64,000 bases of DNA. Source: Conoideocrella luteorostrata (lineage: Eukaryota > Ascomycota > Sordariomycetes > Hypocreales > Clavicipitaceae). Of the stretch, positions 37,012 to 47,818 are shown piece after piece. A program made the translations under genes and the position numbers. The stretch is taken from positions 1-64,000 of the forward strand of contig JASWJB010000236.1 of assembly GCA_032433595.1 (NCBI GenBank), given 5' to 3'. Numbering within the stretch: position 1 is the first letter of the stretch; each line of letters starts with the position of its first letter. The notes under the pieces were generated by a model. The model was not told where the DNA came from. It saw only the letters and a list, made by a program, of their open reading frames with translations, and ran no database searches.

Positions 37012-37766
37012 GTTTCTTTAGAGATTTCTTGGGTTATCGGAAGGAAGTAGAAGACGGAATTTCGGTCTTGCTAGGCCGAACGGTGTTGTCCAGACACAAA
37101 ACAAGCTGTAAGGAAGCCGAGTAAGTGTGAGAAGTGACGCCGATGATGTCATCATATCAATGATAGAGCCGATGTATGCTTGCTCACCTTTCAATAGTGA
37201 CCTGAACTCACGACAGGGCCCTCGACATACCCAAATACTGCCAGGAAGATGAGAGCCAAACGACAAAGTCGAGTCTCGAACTCAACGGAGTCAGTCAACG
37301 GCGGCGTCAACCATCCCAATGTGGAGCACCCAAGCTTCGTCGGCCGATGGAGCTTCGGACACGGAGCTCGGCCCTGATCCTTGTCCAACTCGACCCAAAT
37401 GAACCCACCTGTCAGGTCAGAGAAGCTCTGCTTACTTGTGCAATGGATCGTTATTTACCTGCGGCATACTTATGGCCGAACGTCTTGCCCGATCAAATTT
37501 CCAGTAAATTATGGCTGTTTGGCGGTAGAGTTATGGCGGTAGATATTCGTAAGCAACGAGGAGTCGGGCTCGGTGTTCCAAGATGAACGATGCCGAAGTG
37601 ATGATGATATACTCCGTAATCCACAGCCGCCTACGGAGTATATATATGTGTATAAGGGACATCCTATCTATGAAGAACCGGAGCTTTAGGCACAAGCACC
37701 TCAAAAAATCCAACTATCAGCCTATTGCACATCAAGATTTTCTGTTTCCATCTCCCGCAAAGAACC
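37012..37766. promoter_or_regulatory. Divergent promoter of Zn2Cys6 gene and AIF-like gene
   Basis: 755 bp between opposing start codons. A 12-bp inverted repeat lies about 125-160 bp upstream of the AIF-like ATG. A few CGG triplets are present, but I did not find a clear symmetric CGG pair of the kind zinc-cluster dimers bind. Confidence 0.45.
37607..37643. repeat. 12-bp inverted repeat around TACTCCGTA
   Basis: ATATACTCCGTA at 37607-37618 and its exact complement TACGGAGTATAT at 37632-37643, with a 13-bp spacer. It can form a hairpin or present two symmetric half-sites close to the AIF-like gene start. Confidence 0.85.
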
Positions 37767-38918
37767 ATGACCAAGACAGTGGTAATCCTGGGTGCTGGGT
37801 GGGCTGGCCTTCCATTAGCCCACAAGCTGCTCAAATACACGGCCGTCAAAGTGAACCTCAAAGTCATTCTGATAAGCCCGAACAGTCACTTCTTCTGGAA
37901 CATTGCAGCCACACGTGGGTTGATGCCCGGAGAAATACCAGATAGCTCCATGTTCTTTCCTATCACTCCGGGGTTTAGTCGGTATCCCGCAAAAAGCTTC
38001 AACTTCATTCTGGGATCCGCGGAGAGCATCGACAAGGAAGCTAATTCCATCACCGTCGAAACAAATGAAGGGATAAAGAGGGTCATTGCATATGATCAGC
38101 TTGTCATTGCCACTGGCTCCAGAATCTCCAGCGGCTTGCCACTCAAGCCTCTAGGAACTCATGAGAAAACACTTGATGCATGGCACGCATTACAAAATCG
38201 AGTCAAAGACGCGAAGACAATAATTGTAGGCGGCGGCGGCCGTACAGGACTAGAGGCAGCTGGTGAGTTAGCTGCCAGATACGGAAAACTCAAGGAAATT
38301 TCCATTATTCTCTCTACCGCCAAACCTCTTGGAGCCAATCAGAATATCAATGAATCTGTAAGAGATGTATTGGACAATGACCTGAAAAAATTAGGTGTCA
38401 AGATAATACGCGATACCAAGGTGCAAGCAGCCAAGAAAGCATCTGATGGAAATTCTTGGACGATTGGCCTGTCTAACGGCAACACATTGGTTGCCGACCT
38501 GTATCTTCCATTGCTAGGCATTCAAGTCAACACGTCGTTCGTCCCAGGCGACCTACTAGATGCAAGCGGCAATGTGAAGCAGGAGAGGAACCTGAGAGTC
38601 AGCGAAACAGAAAATATCTGGGCTTTGGGAGATGTTGGAAATACCGAGCCAAAGGAGTTAACGGTGATAGATGCTCAAATTGTTTATCTGGCGACGGCAT
38701 TAGATGCAATCATGACTGGATCTGGGGCCGTGGTTGATTACCAGCCTGCCAACAAAACCATGCTGTTCCTCGCACTTGGTAAGAAGTTTGCTACGGGGCA
38801 GATAGGAAACTGGCGACTCTGGGGTTGGATGGTTTCTTGGGTAAAGGGCAGGAAGCTGTTTGTTGATACCGCCGACGGTTATGTTGGAGGTGAAAAGCTG
38901 CGGCACGGGTCAATGTGA
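37767..38918 (+). CDS. AIF/FSP1-like FAD-dependent NAD(P)H oxidoreductase
   Basis: Flavoprotein of the pyridine nucleotide-disulphide oxidoreductase superfamily, closest in layout to AMID/FSP1 (AIF family 2) and yeast Aif1/Ndi1-type quinone reductases. Single exon, 383 residues from MTKTVVILGAG. The FAD-binding GxGxxG is GAGWAG at residues 9-14. A central ATG motif (LVIATGSR) is present. The NAD(P)H-binding Rossmann motif is VGGGGRTGLEAAGEL, and the C-terminal FAD motif is ENIWALGDVGN. No redox-active CxxxxC is seen, so it is not a disulphide reductase. A hydrophobic C-terminal stretch near GNWRLWGWMVSWV may touch membrane. It is divergent from the Zn2Cys6 regulator. Substrate and compartment are not determined by sequence. 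Confidence 0.88.
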   Translation: MTKTVVILGAGWAGLPLAHKLLKYTAVKVNLKVILISPNSHFFWNIAATRGLMPGEIPDSSMFFPITPGFSRYPAKSFNFILGSAESIDKEANSITVETNEGIKRVIAYDQLVIATGSRISSGLPLKPLGTHEKTLDAWHALQNRVKDAKTIIVGGGGRTGLEAAGELAARYGKLKEISIILSTAKPLGANQNINESVRDVLDNDLKKLGVKIIRDTKVQAAKKASDGNSWTIGLSNGNTLVADLYLPLLGIQVNTSFVPGDLLDASGNVKQERNLRVSETENIWALGDVGNTEPKELTVIDAQIVYLATALDAIMTGSGAVVDYQPANKTMLFLALGKKFATGQIGNWRLWGWMVSWVKGRKLFVDTADGYVGGEKLRHGSM

Positions 38919-39939
38919 TAAAGATGCCTATACTACTTCGGATAATATACTGTATTGAACTGCACTGGACGGTTGATTGAGAGCCAACGAAGGTTGAACG
39001 TTTCTTATTGCAGCTCATCGAATGCTGTTGGTGAAATGATCATGAGAACATGACTTGTTGCTGGCGAGCATAAATAGCAAGTACGTAAGTACCTAGGTAC
39101 CTGGCGCCGCATGGTTGGATGGATGGATGCCTCGTACCTGCGTTTGTCTGTAGCAAGGCTGACCTAACTGTCACCCGGCAGCCTCCTGTGATGCATCCAC
39201 TCATGCAAACCGGCCGTAGTTTGCGCCAACGGATCCTGTGCACCTATTGAGGGAGCAGCCTGTACTCCGTAGCGAGCCATAAGCTCATAAGCTGCAGGGC
39301 CATTTTAAGGACCAACGTTGATTAGTGGCGTACGCCTCTGGAGTCTGCAAGGCGGGAAGGGTCCTGTCCGGCCAACAACTTTGGGGTTAAGTCAATATCA
39401 TATGGCCACAGCCGCCATCATGCGGGCACCCAGGACGGTGGGGCACGGGACTCATTTAGTGGTGCCGGGCCTACGATACGAAAATTGGAGCGCAAGGCGC
39501 CATTGTCATTGCCATTGGGTCCTGCTCCTAGGGGTTTAATTTGTGGGCTCAGGAATAGTACACGGAAGACCGCGGTGCTGACGGACGGCATTGCAACTAG
39601 AACAGCTCACCATTTGCGAGCTTCGTCACTTATCTGATCTGCAATCTGCATTGGCACGCAGCCTTGCTCCTAGACTTGGCCCCTCCTCACGTCACATCGA
39701 CCTCACCCTGCTCTCATCTCTGTCTATTCACTCTCAATTTTAACCCTTTTGTTTGTTTTGTTTTTGGTCTCTCTTCCTCCGTTTTTTGCCTGTCGGTGAT
39801 GCTCAGCATACGAATCGCAGTGCAGATGTCTCCATCCGTATTCTAAGAATTTAACAGCCCTCCGTGCATTTACGTCCCTCTGTCCGCATCGAAGCCAATT
39901 CCATTGTCGTCCGTTCTCGACGGAAGCCTCGTTTGGCAT
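38919..39939. other. Intergenic region upstream of alg11
   Basis: 3' UTR of the AIF-like gene and promoter/5' UTR of alg11. The last 250 bp are C/T-rich, as is common in fungal promoters. One TACTCCGTA copy is at 39263-39271, and GTACGTAAGTACCTAGGTACCTGG is near 39080. No gene is recognised. Confidence 0.55.
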
Positions 39940-41814
39940 ATGGCCGATTCGTGCACGTCGCCCACTGGCGGCAGGCCCTTTTCCTTTGGGTTGGACCCAA
40001 AAACACTTTCTGCTGTCGTGTTGCTATTGGCGTCCACTCCGCTCCTCCTCATCTTGATTGCACCCATCGTTGTCAACCGAATCGGTCGATTTGTCGGGTT
40101 TACCCTGCGCAAGAAAACCGAAGGTCGACGAGCCCAGCTCGTCTCGCTTATGGACGAAGACGACGAGAGGTACCAGAACGAAATCGCTGGTTCAAAGACA
40201 AGCTCGAGCGAGAAAGCCGCCGAAGATGCAGATACGAAATCTGCCACCAAAGATGACCAAAGCCAGAAGAATTGGGGAGGAATTATTGGATTCTTTCATC
40301 CCTTTTGGTAAGCTGGTCATACCTCGATACCTAGAATGGCGACTGATGTTCATGCAATGTAGTAACGCTGGAGGCGGCGGCGAACGGGTACTTTGGGCTG
40401 CCATTCGCGCCTCTCAAGACCGATGGCCGAAAGCCAAGTGTGTTGTGTATACTGGTGATCACGAAATGAATAAGGAAGAAATGTTACAACGTGTCCAGGT
40501 GAGTCGTACCCTATTTTGCTTGCGTAGCGTCTTGTAATGTAACCAGGAAGAATCATGTGTCCTAACTTCAACGCAGCGACGATTTAATATTCATCTTCAC
40601 CCACCGACCATCCAATTTCTATACCTCTCCAAGCGTAATTGGGTGCTTCCATCGACATGGCCGAATTTTACATTACTCGGGCAATCCTTAGGATCAATGA
40701 TTCTCGCTTGGGACGCCTTTTCGCTTCTGGTTCCGGACATCTTTATTGACACAATGGGCTACGCATTTGCGTTAGGCCTTTGCAAACTCTTGTTCCGCAA
40801 GGTTCCTACCGGCGCATACGTCCACTACCCAACAATTTCGACCGACATGCTGGAATCTCTCGACCCAAATTCTGCTGCAGGATCGCAAGGTGGAAATGCT
40901 GGCCAGGGCACGGGCTTACGTGGTCTCGCGAAGAAATCGTATTGGCAACTCTTCGCCAAGCTGTACTCATGGGTTGGCTCGTCTATTGATGTCGTCATGA
41001 CGAACTCTACTTGGACACAGGCACATGTCAAGAGTCTATGGGGACCATACAGGATCCAGAAAGATCGCACCAATCCCATTGCCGTTGTTTATCCTCCTGT
41101 TGCTGTTCGTGAGCTCGAACAAGAGGTCGAAGTTTCCGAAGCGAGCGAAAAGAATCGAGAGCAAGTATTGGTGTACATTGCACAGTTTCGACCTGAGAAG
41201 AACCATCAGTTAATTTTGCAAGCTTTTTCAAAGTTTCTGAAAACCAAGAGCAAGGTTGCGGAGAAGGCAAGACTTGTTTTGATTGGTAGTGTTCGTGATG
41301 ACCAAGACTCGAAGAAGGTGTATCAGCTGAGATTGCTTGCCAATGAGCTTGGTGTTAAGGACCGAGTAGAGTTTCACCTCGACGCATCGTGGCCAGAGAT
41401 TCTTGAGTGGTTGAGAAGAGCTTCGGTTGGTGTCAACGGCATGTGGAATGAACACTTTGGCATCGGCGTGGTTGAGTATCAGGCGGCCGGCCTCATTTCC
41501 GTCGTCCATGATAGCGCTGGACCAAAGCTTGACATTGTGGTTGAGGTGGATGGCGAGCCAACTGGTAGGTGACTTCACAGGCCGTAACTCGAGCCTAGGT
41601 GCCGAGGATATAAGAAGAGAAAACTAACAACCCTGCAGGATATCATGCCACGAATGAGGATGATTTTGCACAAGGCTTTGAAAAGGCTCTGTCGCAGCCA
41701 AATCCACTGGCAATGCGCAAGCGTGCCCGCAAATCCGCCGCTCGGTTTACTGAAGAAGAATTTTCCAAGAAGTGGGTGGCCGAAACCAGCCGTCTGGTAT
41801 CATTGAGGAGATAG
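39940..41814 (+). CDS. alg11: Alg11 alpha-1,2-mannosyltransferase
   Basis: Adds the fourth and fifth mannoses to the lipid-linked N-glycan precursor on the cytosolic face of the ER, using GDP-mannose. Four exons: 39940-40307, 40363-40498, 40577-41564 and 41639-41814, giving 555 residues. A single N-terminal transmembrane span ([20 protein letters not shown], about residues 25-44) anchors it. The conserved block [16 protein letters not shown] is rebuilt across intron 1, which supports that splice. The GT-B fold continues with [21 protein letters not shown] and [13 protein letters not shown]. The GT4 nucleotide-sugar signature is [18 protein letters not shown] Ser/Asp/Lys-rich insert follows the anchor. 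Upstream in-frame codons lack an ATG, so the start at 39940 is firm. Confidence 0.95.
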
Positions 41815-42112
41815 AGAAGAGGAGTTTGGTTTCTTGCTGATATGTATAGACCCGGTGATACCCCCTAATTTCTTTCTTCCCTTCCCTTTCCTTGTCCTTA
41901 TCTTTCATCATTCTTCTGTAGGGTCTAGGCAAGCCGTTGGTAAACAAATGATGACCAATGTAAGCCGGCGTAGCAAGGGTTAGTAGACAAGTGTTCACAG
42001 TTTTCAGCAGATACATTATACGCCACGCAAGAATAATACGAGCATAGTGGGGAAAATGGATATGTACAGAATCTATGGAGCATAGTTTGCAAACAATGGA
42101 TATCTAAATAGT

Positions 42113-44484
42113 CTAGATAGTGAGGCCCGCGCTGTTCTCCTGTCTCGGCTCACTCGCCGCCTCAAACGACCCATCTTCCAGCCGTCTTATCCCCTGGACA
42201 GCACTCAGGCCGGGCTTTACCCACGTCACGCTGTGTTTCCTGCCAATGAGTCCTGCTGCTGTGCTATTATCAAACTTGTATTCCAGCAGCACCGTATTCG
42301 GTATAACCTGGTCATGCAGACGAGGTTCAAGGAGTGCCTCGCTCATGGTCATGCCATGCCCAATAGTGTGCCATAGTGCCAGCGTGGTAGCCGAGATGAT
42401 GCGCGAACCACCCGCCGCGCCGACAGTAGCAGAGAGGGTGCCGTCAGGGAATGCGGCAATGACGGGAGTTACGGATGAGAGGGGCCGTTTGAAGGGACGG
42501 ATGAAGTTCGCTTCGGAAGGCTGGAAGCCGAATTCGTTGGAGACACCGGGGATGGAAAAGTCGTTCATTTCGTTGTTTCTACGAGCAGCAGCAAAGTAGG
42601 AACTCTGTTGTTAATAATCTTTTAAGAAATAAAAAACCCCAAGAACACAAAAAAGGGAAGATAACGGGAAGGGATGAAACTTACAGAATGATGCCAGAAG
42701 ATGGCTCCATGATTTGTGCGCCAAATAGCAGATTCACCGTGGTTGTGAGCGACGTCGCCATGCCGGACTTGTCGGTCGTGACAATGTGGGATGTGCCGTG
42801 GCTCTGAGGCAGATCAACGCCACTGGGATCATACTCTTGTACGGGCAAGGTATGATCATCCGAGATGTGCTCCTTCGTCTGCCTGGCATGAGCGGCGTCC
42901 AGCAGGTGAGCCTCGAACTCGCCTACGCCTTTGACAAAGTCGGGGTCGCCTAGTGATGCCCGGGCACCGTATCCGAACCGCATTGCCTCCACGAAGCGAT
43001 GGGCCGTGAGGTTTGCGTCACTGCTGGTGGTAGTGGTTTTAGAGACGTCGTATTGCTCCATGGTCTTGAGGATGTTGAGGGTTATGGAGCCGCTGGCGGG
43101 GGCGCCGACCGTGTAGAGGTTGATGCCGCGGTAGGTGGTGTTCCTGACGGGCCGGCTGACGACCTTGTAGTTTTGGAAGTCAGACACGGTGAGGGTGCCG
43201 TTGTGTTGCTGGATGTGCTTGACCATCGCCTCGGCTTGTCGGGCCTGCATTAGTATTTGAAGAACTCGGCTGGTAGTAAGAGGGAGGCGACATACCGAGT
43301 TCCCCGTTGTAGAAAATGTCTGAACCGTGATTGGCGATCTTTTCTAGCGTGCTATACAGGCATGATTTAGTAAGTTATTCCACGGAACGGTGAGAGTTGG
43401 TGGTGCTAGTTGTCAAGGGGAGGTTTGCCAGCATACTTAGCATAGCGCTTGCGAGTCATAATCTCGCCGACCTTCAATAGCGTTCCTATGGCCATGTGTA
43501 AGCACTTGACGTAGCGTAATGTTTAGGGACTGACTGAGAGTAGCCGAAAAGCTTACCGTTTGGTGCGAAATCCTCAGCCCAGTTTGGATCTTCTAACAAG
43601 AAGTTACGGGGCTTCCCTTTGACGGTGTTCTCAATGTAATGAATCAAGTCTTTCGACACTAGATATCATCCTGTTAGTGACGAATAGGCAAAAAAAGAAA
43701 AGGACGAGCGGGTCCTAGATGACGCAGAAAGGAAAAAGCCATGTATTTGACAAACCCTTAAAGCCGTTACGGGCGACGTGAATAGATCCTTGCATAACTG
43801 TTTTCCAAGACAGCGCCTAAATTCAGAGCAATTAGTCGTCCACCTTTTTCAAATCTCGACGACGCAAGAGCGATACAAGAAAAAGGAGCTCAAGGTCTCG
43901 CTAACGTACACCGTATTTCTTGTGAATATATTCCAGTCCAAGAACCTCACTGGGCACGCCGACAGCCAGCCCGCCGTATATGCTTCCATCCACATTGCCC
44001 TGGTACATGTCTTGGGACGCAGCCTCACCGGCGGCTTCTCGGAAGTCGACAGCCTCATAACTGCCGTCTGCATCCCGAATCATGGCGAAGCCTCCTCCGC
44101 CGATACCAGAGTGATACATGCCGATGACACCCACGCAGAATGTCGATCCTACTAAGGCGTCGGCGGCGTTGCCCTACACGAGATGGTTAGCTCAAGGGGG
44201 GGTTGCTGCCAAAGAAATCAAGTAACGGAAGTGAGACCTACGCCTCGGGCAAGCAAGTCCCTTCCTATGGTGCTGCACTCAATGCTCTCAGTTGCAATGG
44301 CTCCTCCCGACCCCTGGGTGGTCGGGCGAAGGACGACTTCAGTTGGTGCGCTGGCATGCGAGACGCCATGGTTGAGTGCTGCTGTCGCCAGTAAGTACTT
44401 TAACAGGTGAGGCGCGACTGGTTCTGATGCGGGTTGTTAGCACAATGCCAAGGATATCAACATAGAAAGGGGATACTCACTCAT
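42113..44484 (-). CDS. Gamma-glutamyltranspeptidase, secretory
   Basis: N-terminal-nucleophile hydrolase cleaving the gamma-glutamyl bond of glutathione and conjugates; a self-processed heterodimer. Nine exons: 44484-44481, 44423-44242, 44173-43910, 43816-43756, 43658-43557, 43485-43437, 43351-43296, 43234-42685 and 42578-42113, giving 577 residues. Exon 1 codes only ATG plus one base. Exon 2 then supplies a signal peptide, MKPVAPHLLKYLLATAALN, ending near ASA. Conserved blocks are GGNAADALVG, GIGGGGFAM, ARNGF, GELAEAMVKHIQ, the processing site HGTSH with nucleophile Thr near residue 387, SGIILNNEMNDFS, and the glycine-rich VGAAGGSRIIS. The junction GEL-AEAM needs an acceptor after GACAAG rather than the nearer GCAG; the family sequence and the frame both require it. 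Confidence 0.93.
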
Positions 44485-45790
44485 GATGCCACAGATGTGT
44501 GTACGGGATGTCGCATCAGTCAGCACCGGGTCGTCGGTGGTTGGGGATTCTGGTATCGGCGTTATCGTGAAGGACCGGAGAGGGAATCGATACTCCAGCA
44601 AAGATAGCGATAAGACCGGAGGTGGCAAGAATGTAGAAATGGAAATGAAAAAAGAAGAAAGACCTTGAAAATAGAAAGCACAATATCAGTACTCTGTGTA
44701 GAAGAAAAGCCCCAACCGCGACTACAGCCCAGGGTTATTTTACAAATCAAAGGTTGGGACGATGGTCCGTTGAACGTAGGCGAGCCATGACTAGCAAGTT
44801 ACTCGGTAAAAAGTAGTCAGATGGTCATCGACTACTATTGCACGGTACGGAGCATCCAATTACTAGTTATGTGGATAGTCCGGCCGTGGCCTAGTGATGA
44901 ATAGCGAGCCGCCTGAGGAATTCGAAGACCAGGGAGCAATTTAGGGGTCATTTGTTGGTGTAGGAAACCGACATCGGACCGGCTCGATTCTCCATCGTCA
45001 GTTATGCACGCCACGTCAAATCCGTGACCACAGTGGCTCATTCAGGGGGGGAAGGGGAGGGAACTTCTCCGTCCTGCTTTGCACTGCTTCAAGTTGTGCT
45101 GTAACTAACTAACTAAAAGATTGGCTGTCACCCGCCCATCGAAAGCTGTCACCTGGCCCATCCAATACTGGGAACTAACACTCTATGGAGCTCGGAGAAC
45201 ATACGCACCTACATATGCGGCACGTAGTTTTAACATATGTACCTGCTGGTAGCCGCGCGAAGAGGCCAAGCAAGGAGGAAAGCCTGGCGCAGAACTTACT
45301 AATAGAATTCTTCAGAGTTTGATTGACACAACCCCCATCGAGTAGAAGCAGTTGCAGAAGCTGAACGCCCATGTATAAAGTATTAAACATTTATTTTGGG
45401 TGCTCCGCGGAGTACTCCGTACAATACTCCGTACAATACTCCGTACAATACTCCGTAAGGGGGTATTGTCTGGTGGCGTTGCGATAACTATTGAGGTACC
45501 ACTCAGTGGGCCTGACTGGCCAATAGCGCCTGATCAATTCCCACACATGGTAAGCAGCTCCATTGGCTTTCAACTTTTCTTTCTTCAATGCGAGTCTACA
45601 TACTCCGTACATCTGACGGGCAAAATACATTGCAATGCTTCACACTTCACATAATCGAACAACATAGACGCAAGAATAAAATGTCACTTGTGGGCTAAAC
45701 TTAACAGTCATAATCAAATACTCCTCATCTCAACCGTCTCATTTAGTTTTAGGTTACTCGAGAGAAATTTCATTTTGTGGCGGCTTGCAG
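44485..45790. other. Divergent intergenic region, ggt and trm2
   Basis: 1.3 kb shared by two divergent promoters. The ggt side carries a short open frame directly in front of the ATG with no start codon of its own; it is best read as 5' UTR. A four-copy array of the dispersed motif lies in the middle, and a single copy is at 45601-45609. Confidence 0.55.
45413..45457. repeat. Four-copy tandem array of TACTCCGTACAA
   Basis: TACTCCGTA starts at 45413, 45425, 45437 and 45449, an exact 12-bp period with CAA as spacer. It is preceded by GCTCCGCGGAG, itself a small palindrome. It lies 334 bp upstream of the trm2 ATG. Confidence 0.95.
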
Positions 45791-47581
45791 ATGAGAGCCT
45801 GGACAAGCTTTTCTCGTCATAGCCTCGCAATTATATCTTCTCCCATACTTATTCGCCCTATGACCAGAATGGCTTCAACACAAGCTTCTTCAGCTGCTGC
45901 TGCTTCAGCACCATCTTCAGCACCTACGCAGCCTCAAAATAGAAGAGGTCCAAAACGTCCTCACAATAACGGCAATGACAACAAGTCCAGAACATGGAAG
46001 CAAAAGAAGACGAAGCGTGAAAAGAACATCACAGAGGGCTCATCCGAGGAAGTACTTAGGCACGACATCGAGGCCCTGTTATCATCCAAGGGAGTCAGCT
46101 TAGATTCTTCTGGCCAGGAAGCAAACGGCGCAAACGCAGAAAATGAATCCTTGCCTCAGGAAGGCACAGAAGCGGAAGTAGAAGTTCTCGAGCTGTCATC
46201 CACAGGCGACGGTCTCGCCATGCGACCCGGCTCAAACCAGGTTTACGTCGTTCCATTCACCGTACCAGGCGATGTTGCCAAAGTCAAAGTCTATCGCCAC
46301 ATTCGGCGCGAGAACCAGACCGTCGCCGACTTCATATCCATCGTCAAGCCGTCTCACCTGAGGGACGATGCTCGCATCCAGTGCAAGTACTTCTCCTCTT
46401 GCGGTGGTTGCCAGTTCCAGATGCTTGACTACGCAGAGCAGCTCAAGCTCAAGAGGAGGATAGTCGACAAGGCATACCGCAACTTTTCCAACCTACCTGC
46501 CGAGCTTGTCCCCGCCATTCACGACACTATCGGTAGCCCTCTTCAGTACGGGTACCGCACGAAGCTGACGCCGCATTTTGATGGCCCGCCTGGCTTCAGG
46601 CCCAGCAAGAAAAACCGTCCGAGGACGTCCTTCGAGACTTGTCCTGAAATTGGTTTCATGAAGAAGGGTCAGCGGAAGGTGTTGGATATTGAAGATTGCC
46701 CAATTGGCACCTCAGCTGTACGATTGGGCATGAACCGCGAGAGAGCGCGCATGCAGCGCGAGTTTGGAAACTACCAGCGTGGCGCAACCATTCTACTGCG
46801 CGAAAATACCCTTCGCTATGCCAAGGATAAGGGCGATGAGCAGGAGCAGTCTCTCAGTGAGGACCCACTCGCTCCATATACCACTCGATCCGAGGGAGAT
46901 GACTTTGTCGACATCAAGTCCTGCGAGACCGACTCCAAAGCCACAACCACGGAATACATCGGCAAACACACCTTTACCAACCCCGCTGGTTCCTTCTTCC
47001 AAAACAATAACTCCATCCTTCCCAAGTTCACTGCCTACGTTCGAGACCGCATCCTCCCTCCACCATCTTCCAGCTCCATCAAGTATCTCATCGACGCTTA
47101 TTCAGGATCAGGCCTCTTCACAATCACCCTTTCCTCCGTGTTCAAGCATTCAACGGGTATCGACATTGCTGCGGACTCCATCGCATCCGCGCGCAAGAAT
47201 GCTTCTCTCAATGGCCTGGGCGACGACCGGTGCGAGTTCATCGCCGCCGATGCTGGTGAACTCTTCAAGAGCGTTACATATCCTGCAGATGAGACGGTTG
47301 TAGTGTTGGATCCACCGAGAAAGGGCTGTGATGGTGATTTCCTCGGCCAGCTGAGAATGTTTGGACCCAGGAGAATAGTGTATGTGAGCTGTAATGTGCA
47401 CACGCAGGCCAGGGATGTCGGAGTGCTGGTCAGGGGAGAAGGCGAAGGAGCTAGGTATTCTATTGAGAGCTTAGTTGGGTTTGATTTTTTCCCTCAAACT
47501 AGCCATGTTGAAGGTGTTGCCATTTTAAATAGATGCGATGATGTGGCTGTTGGAAATGGTAACGAGGAGCAGGACTCGTAA
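45791..47581 (+). CDS. trm2: tRNA (uracil-54-C5)-methyltransferase Trm2
   Basis: SAM-dependent enzyme forming m5U54 (T-loop ribothymidine) in tRNA. Intronless, 596 residues from MRAWTSFSRH at 45791. The first 25 residues are basic and hydroxylated, so a mitochondrial form is possible; an internal MTRMAST start would give a cytosolic or nuclear form. A Ser/Ala-rich segment and a lysine-rich stretch (KQKKTKREK) come next, then a TRAM-like beta domain (about 130-190). The iron-sulphur-type cysteine cluster begins with CKYFSSCGGCQ. The SAM-binding motif is DAYSGSGLFTI. Catalytic regions are VVLDPPRKGCD and VSCNVHTQARD with the nucleophilic Cys. It converges on the UCS-chaperone gene with about 240 bp between stops. 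Confidence 0.94.
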   Translation: MRAWTSFSRHSLAIISSPILIRPMTRMASTQASSAAAASAPSSAPTQPQNRRGPKRPHNNGNDNKSRTWKQKKTKREKNITEGSSEEVLRHDIEALLSSKGVSLDSSGQEANGANAENESLPQEGTEAEVEVLELSSTGDGLAMRPGSNQVYVVPFTVPGDVAKVKVYRHIRRENQTVADFISIVKPSHLRDDARIQCKYFSSCGGCQFQMLDYAEQLKLKRRIVDKAYRNFSNLPAELVPAIHDTIGSPLQYGYRTKLTPHFDGPPGFRPSKKNRPRTSFETCPEIGFMKKGQRKVLDIEDCPIGTSAVRLGMNRERARMQREFGNYQRGATILLRENTLRYAKDKGDEQEQSLSEDPLAPYTTRSEGDDFVDIKSCETDSKATTTEYIGKHTFTNPAGSFFQNNNSILPKFTAYVRDRILPPPSSSSIKYLIDAYSGSGLFTITLSSVFKHSTGIDIAADSIASARKNASLNGLGDDRCEFIAADAGELFKSVTYPADETVVVLDPPRKGCDGDFLGQLRMFGPRRIVYVSCNVHTQARDVGVLVRGEGEGARYSIESLVGFDFFPQTSHVEGVAILNRCDDVAVGNGNEEQDS

Positions 47582-47818
47582 AAGGATCTGTCACAAAAAT
47601 TGGTTATTTTTGGGTTGGGGTATATAATACGCTTCACAATTTGGATATCCCATGATAGTGCAACGGCAGCCTGTTCCACTAGACCAACTCATGTCGCATA
47701 CATAGGAATTTTAAAAATTACAATGGGGAATCTTGGAAAGGAGCCTGCTTTTATGTGTTCCCCCTAAGCAGTCTTCACTTAAAACTGTTTTTTTTTGTTT
47801 CCTACACACTTTTCACAC

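Noticed and set aside
37018..37600. Short open frames in the divergent promoter upstream of the AIF-like gene
   Set aside because: Lengths under 85 codons on both strands, no motif, and they overlap the promoter of two firm genes.
44485..44628. Open frame directly upstream of and in frame with the GGT ATG
   Set aside because: It contains no ATG back to a stop, and the ATG-A/exon 2 model gives a perfect signal peptide, so this is read as 5' UTR.
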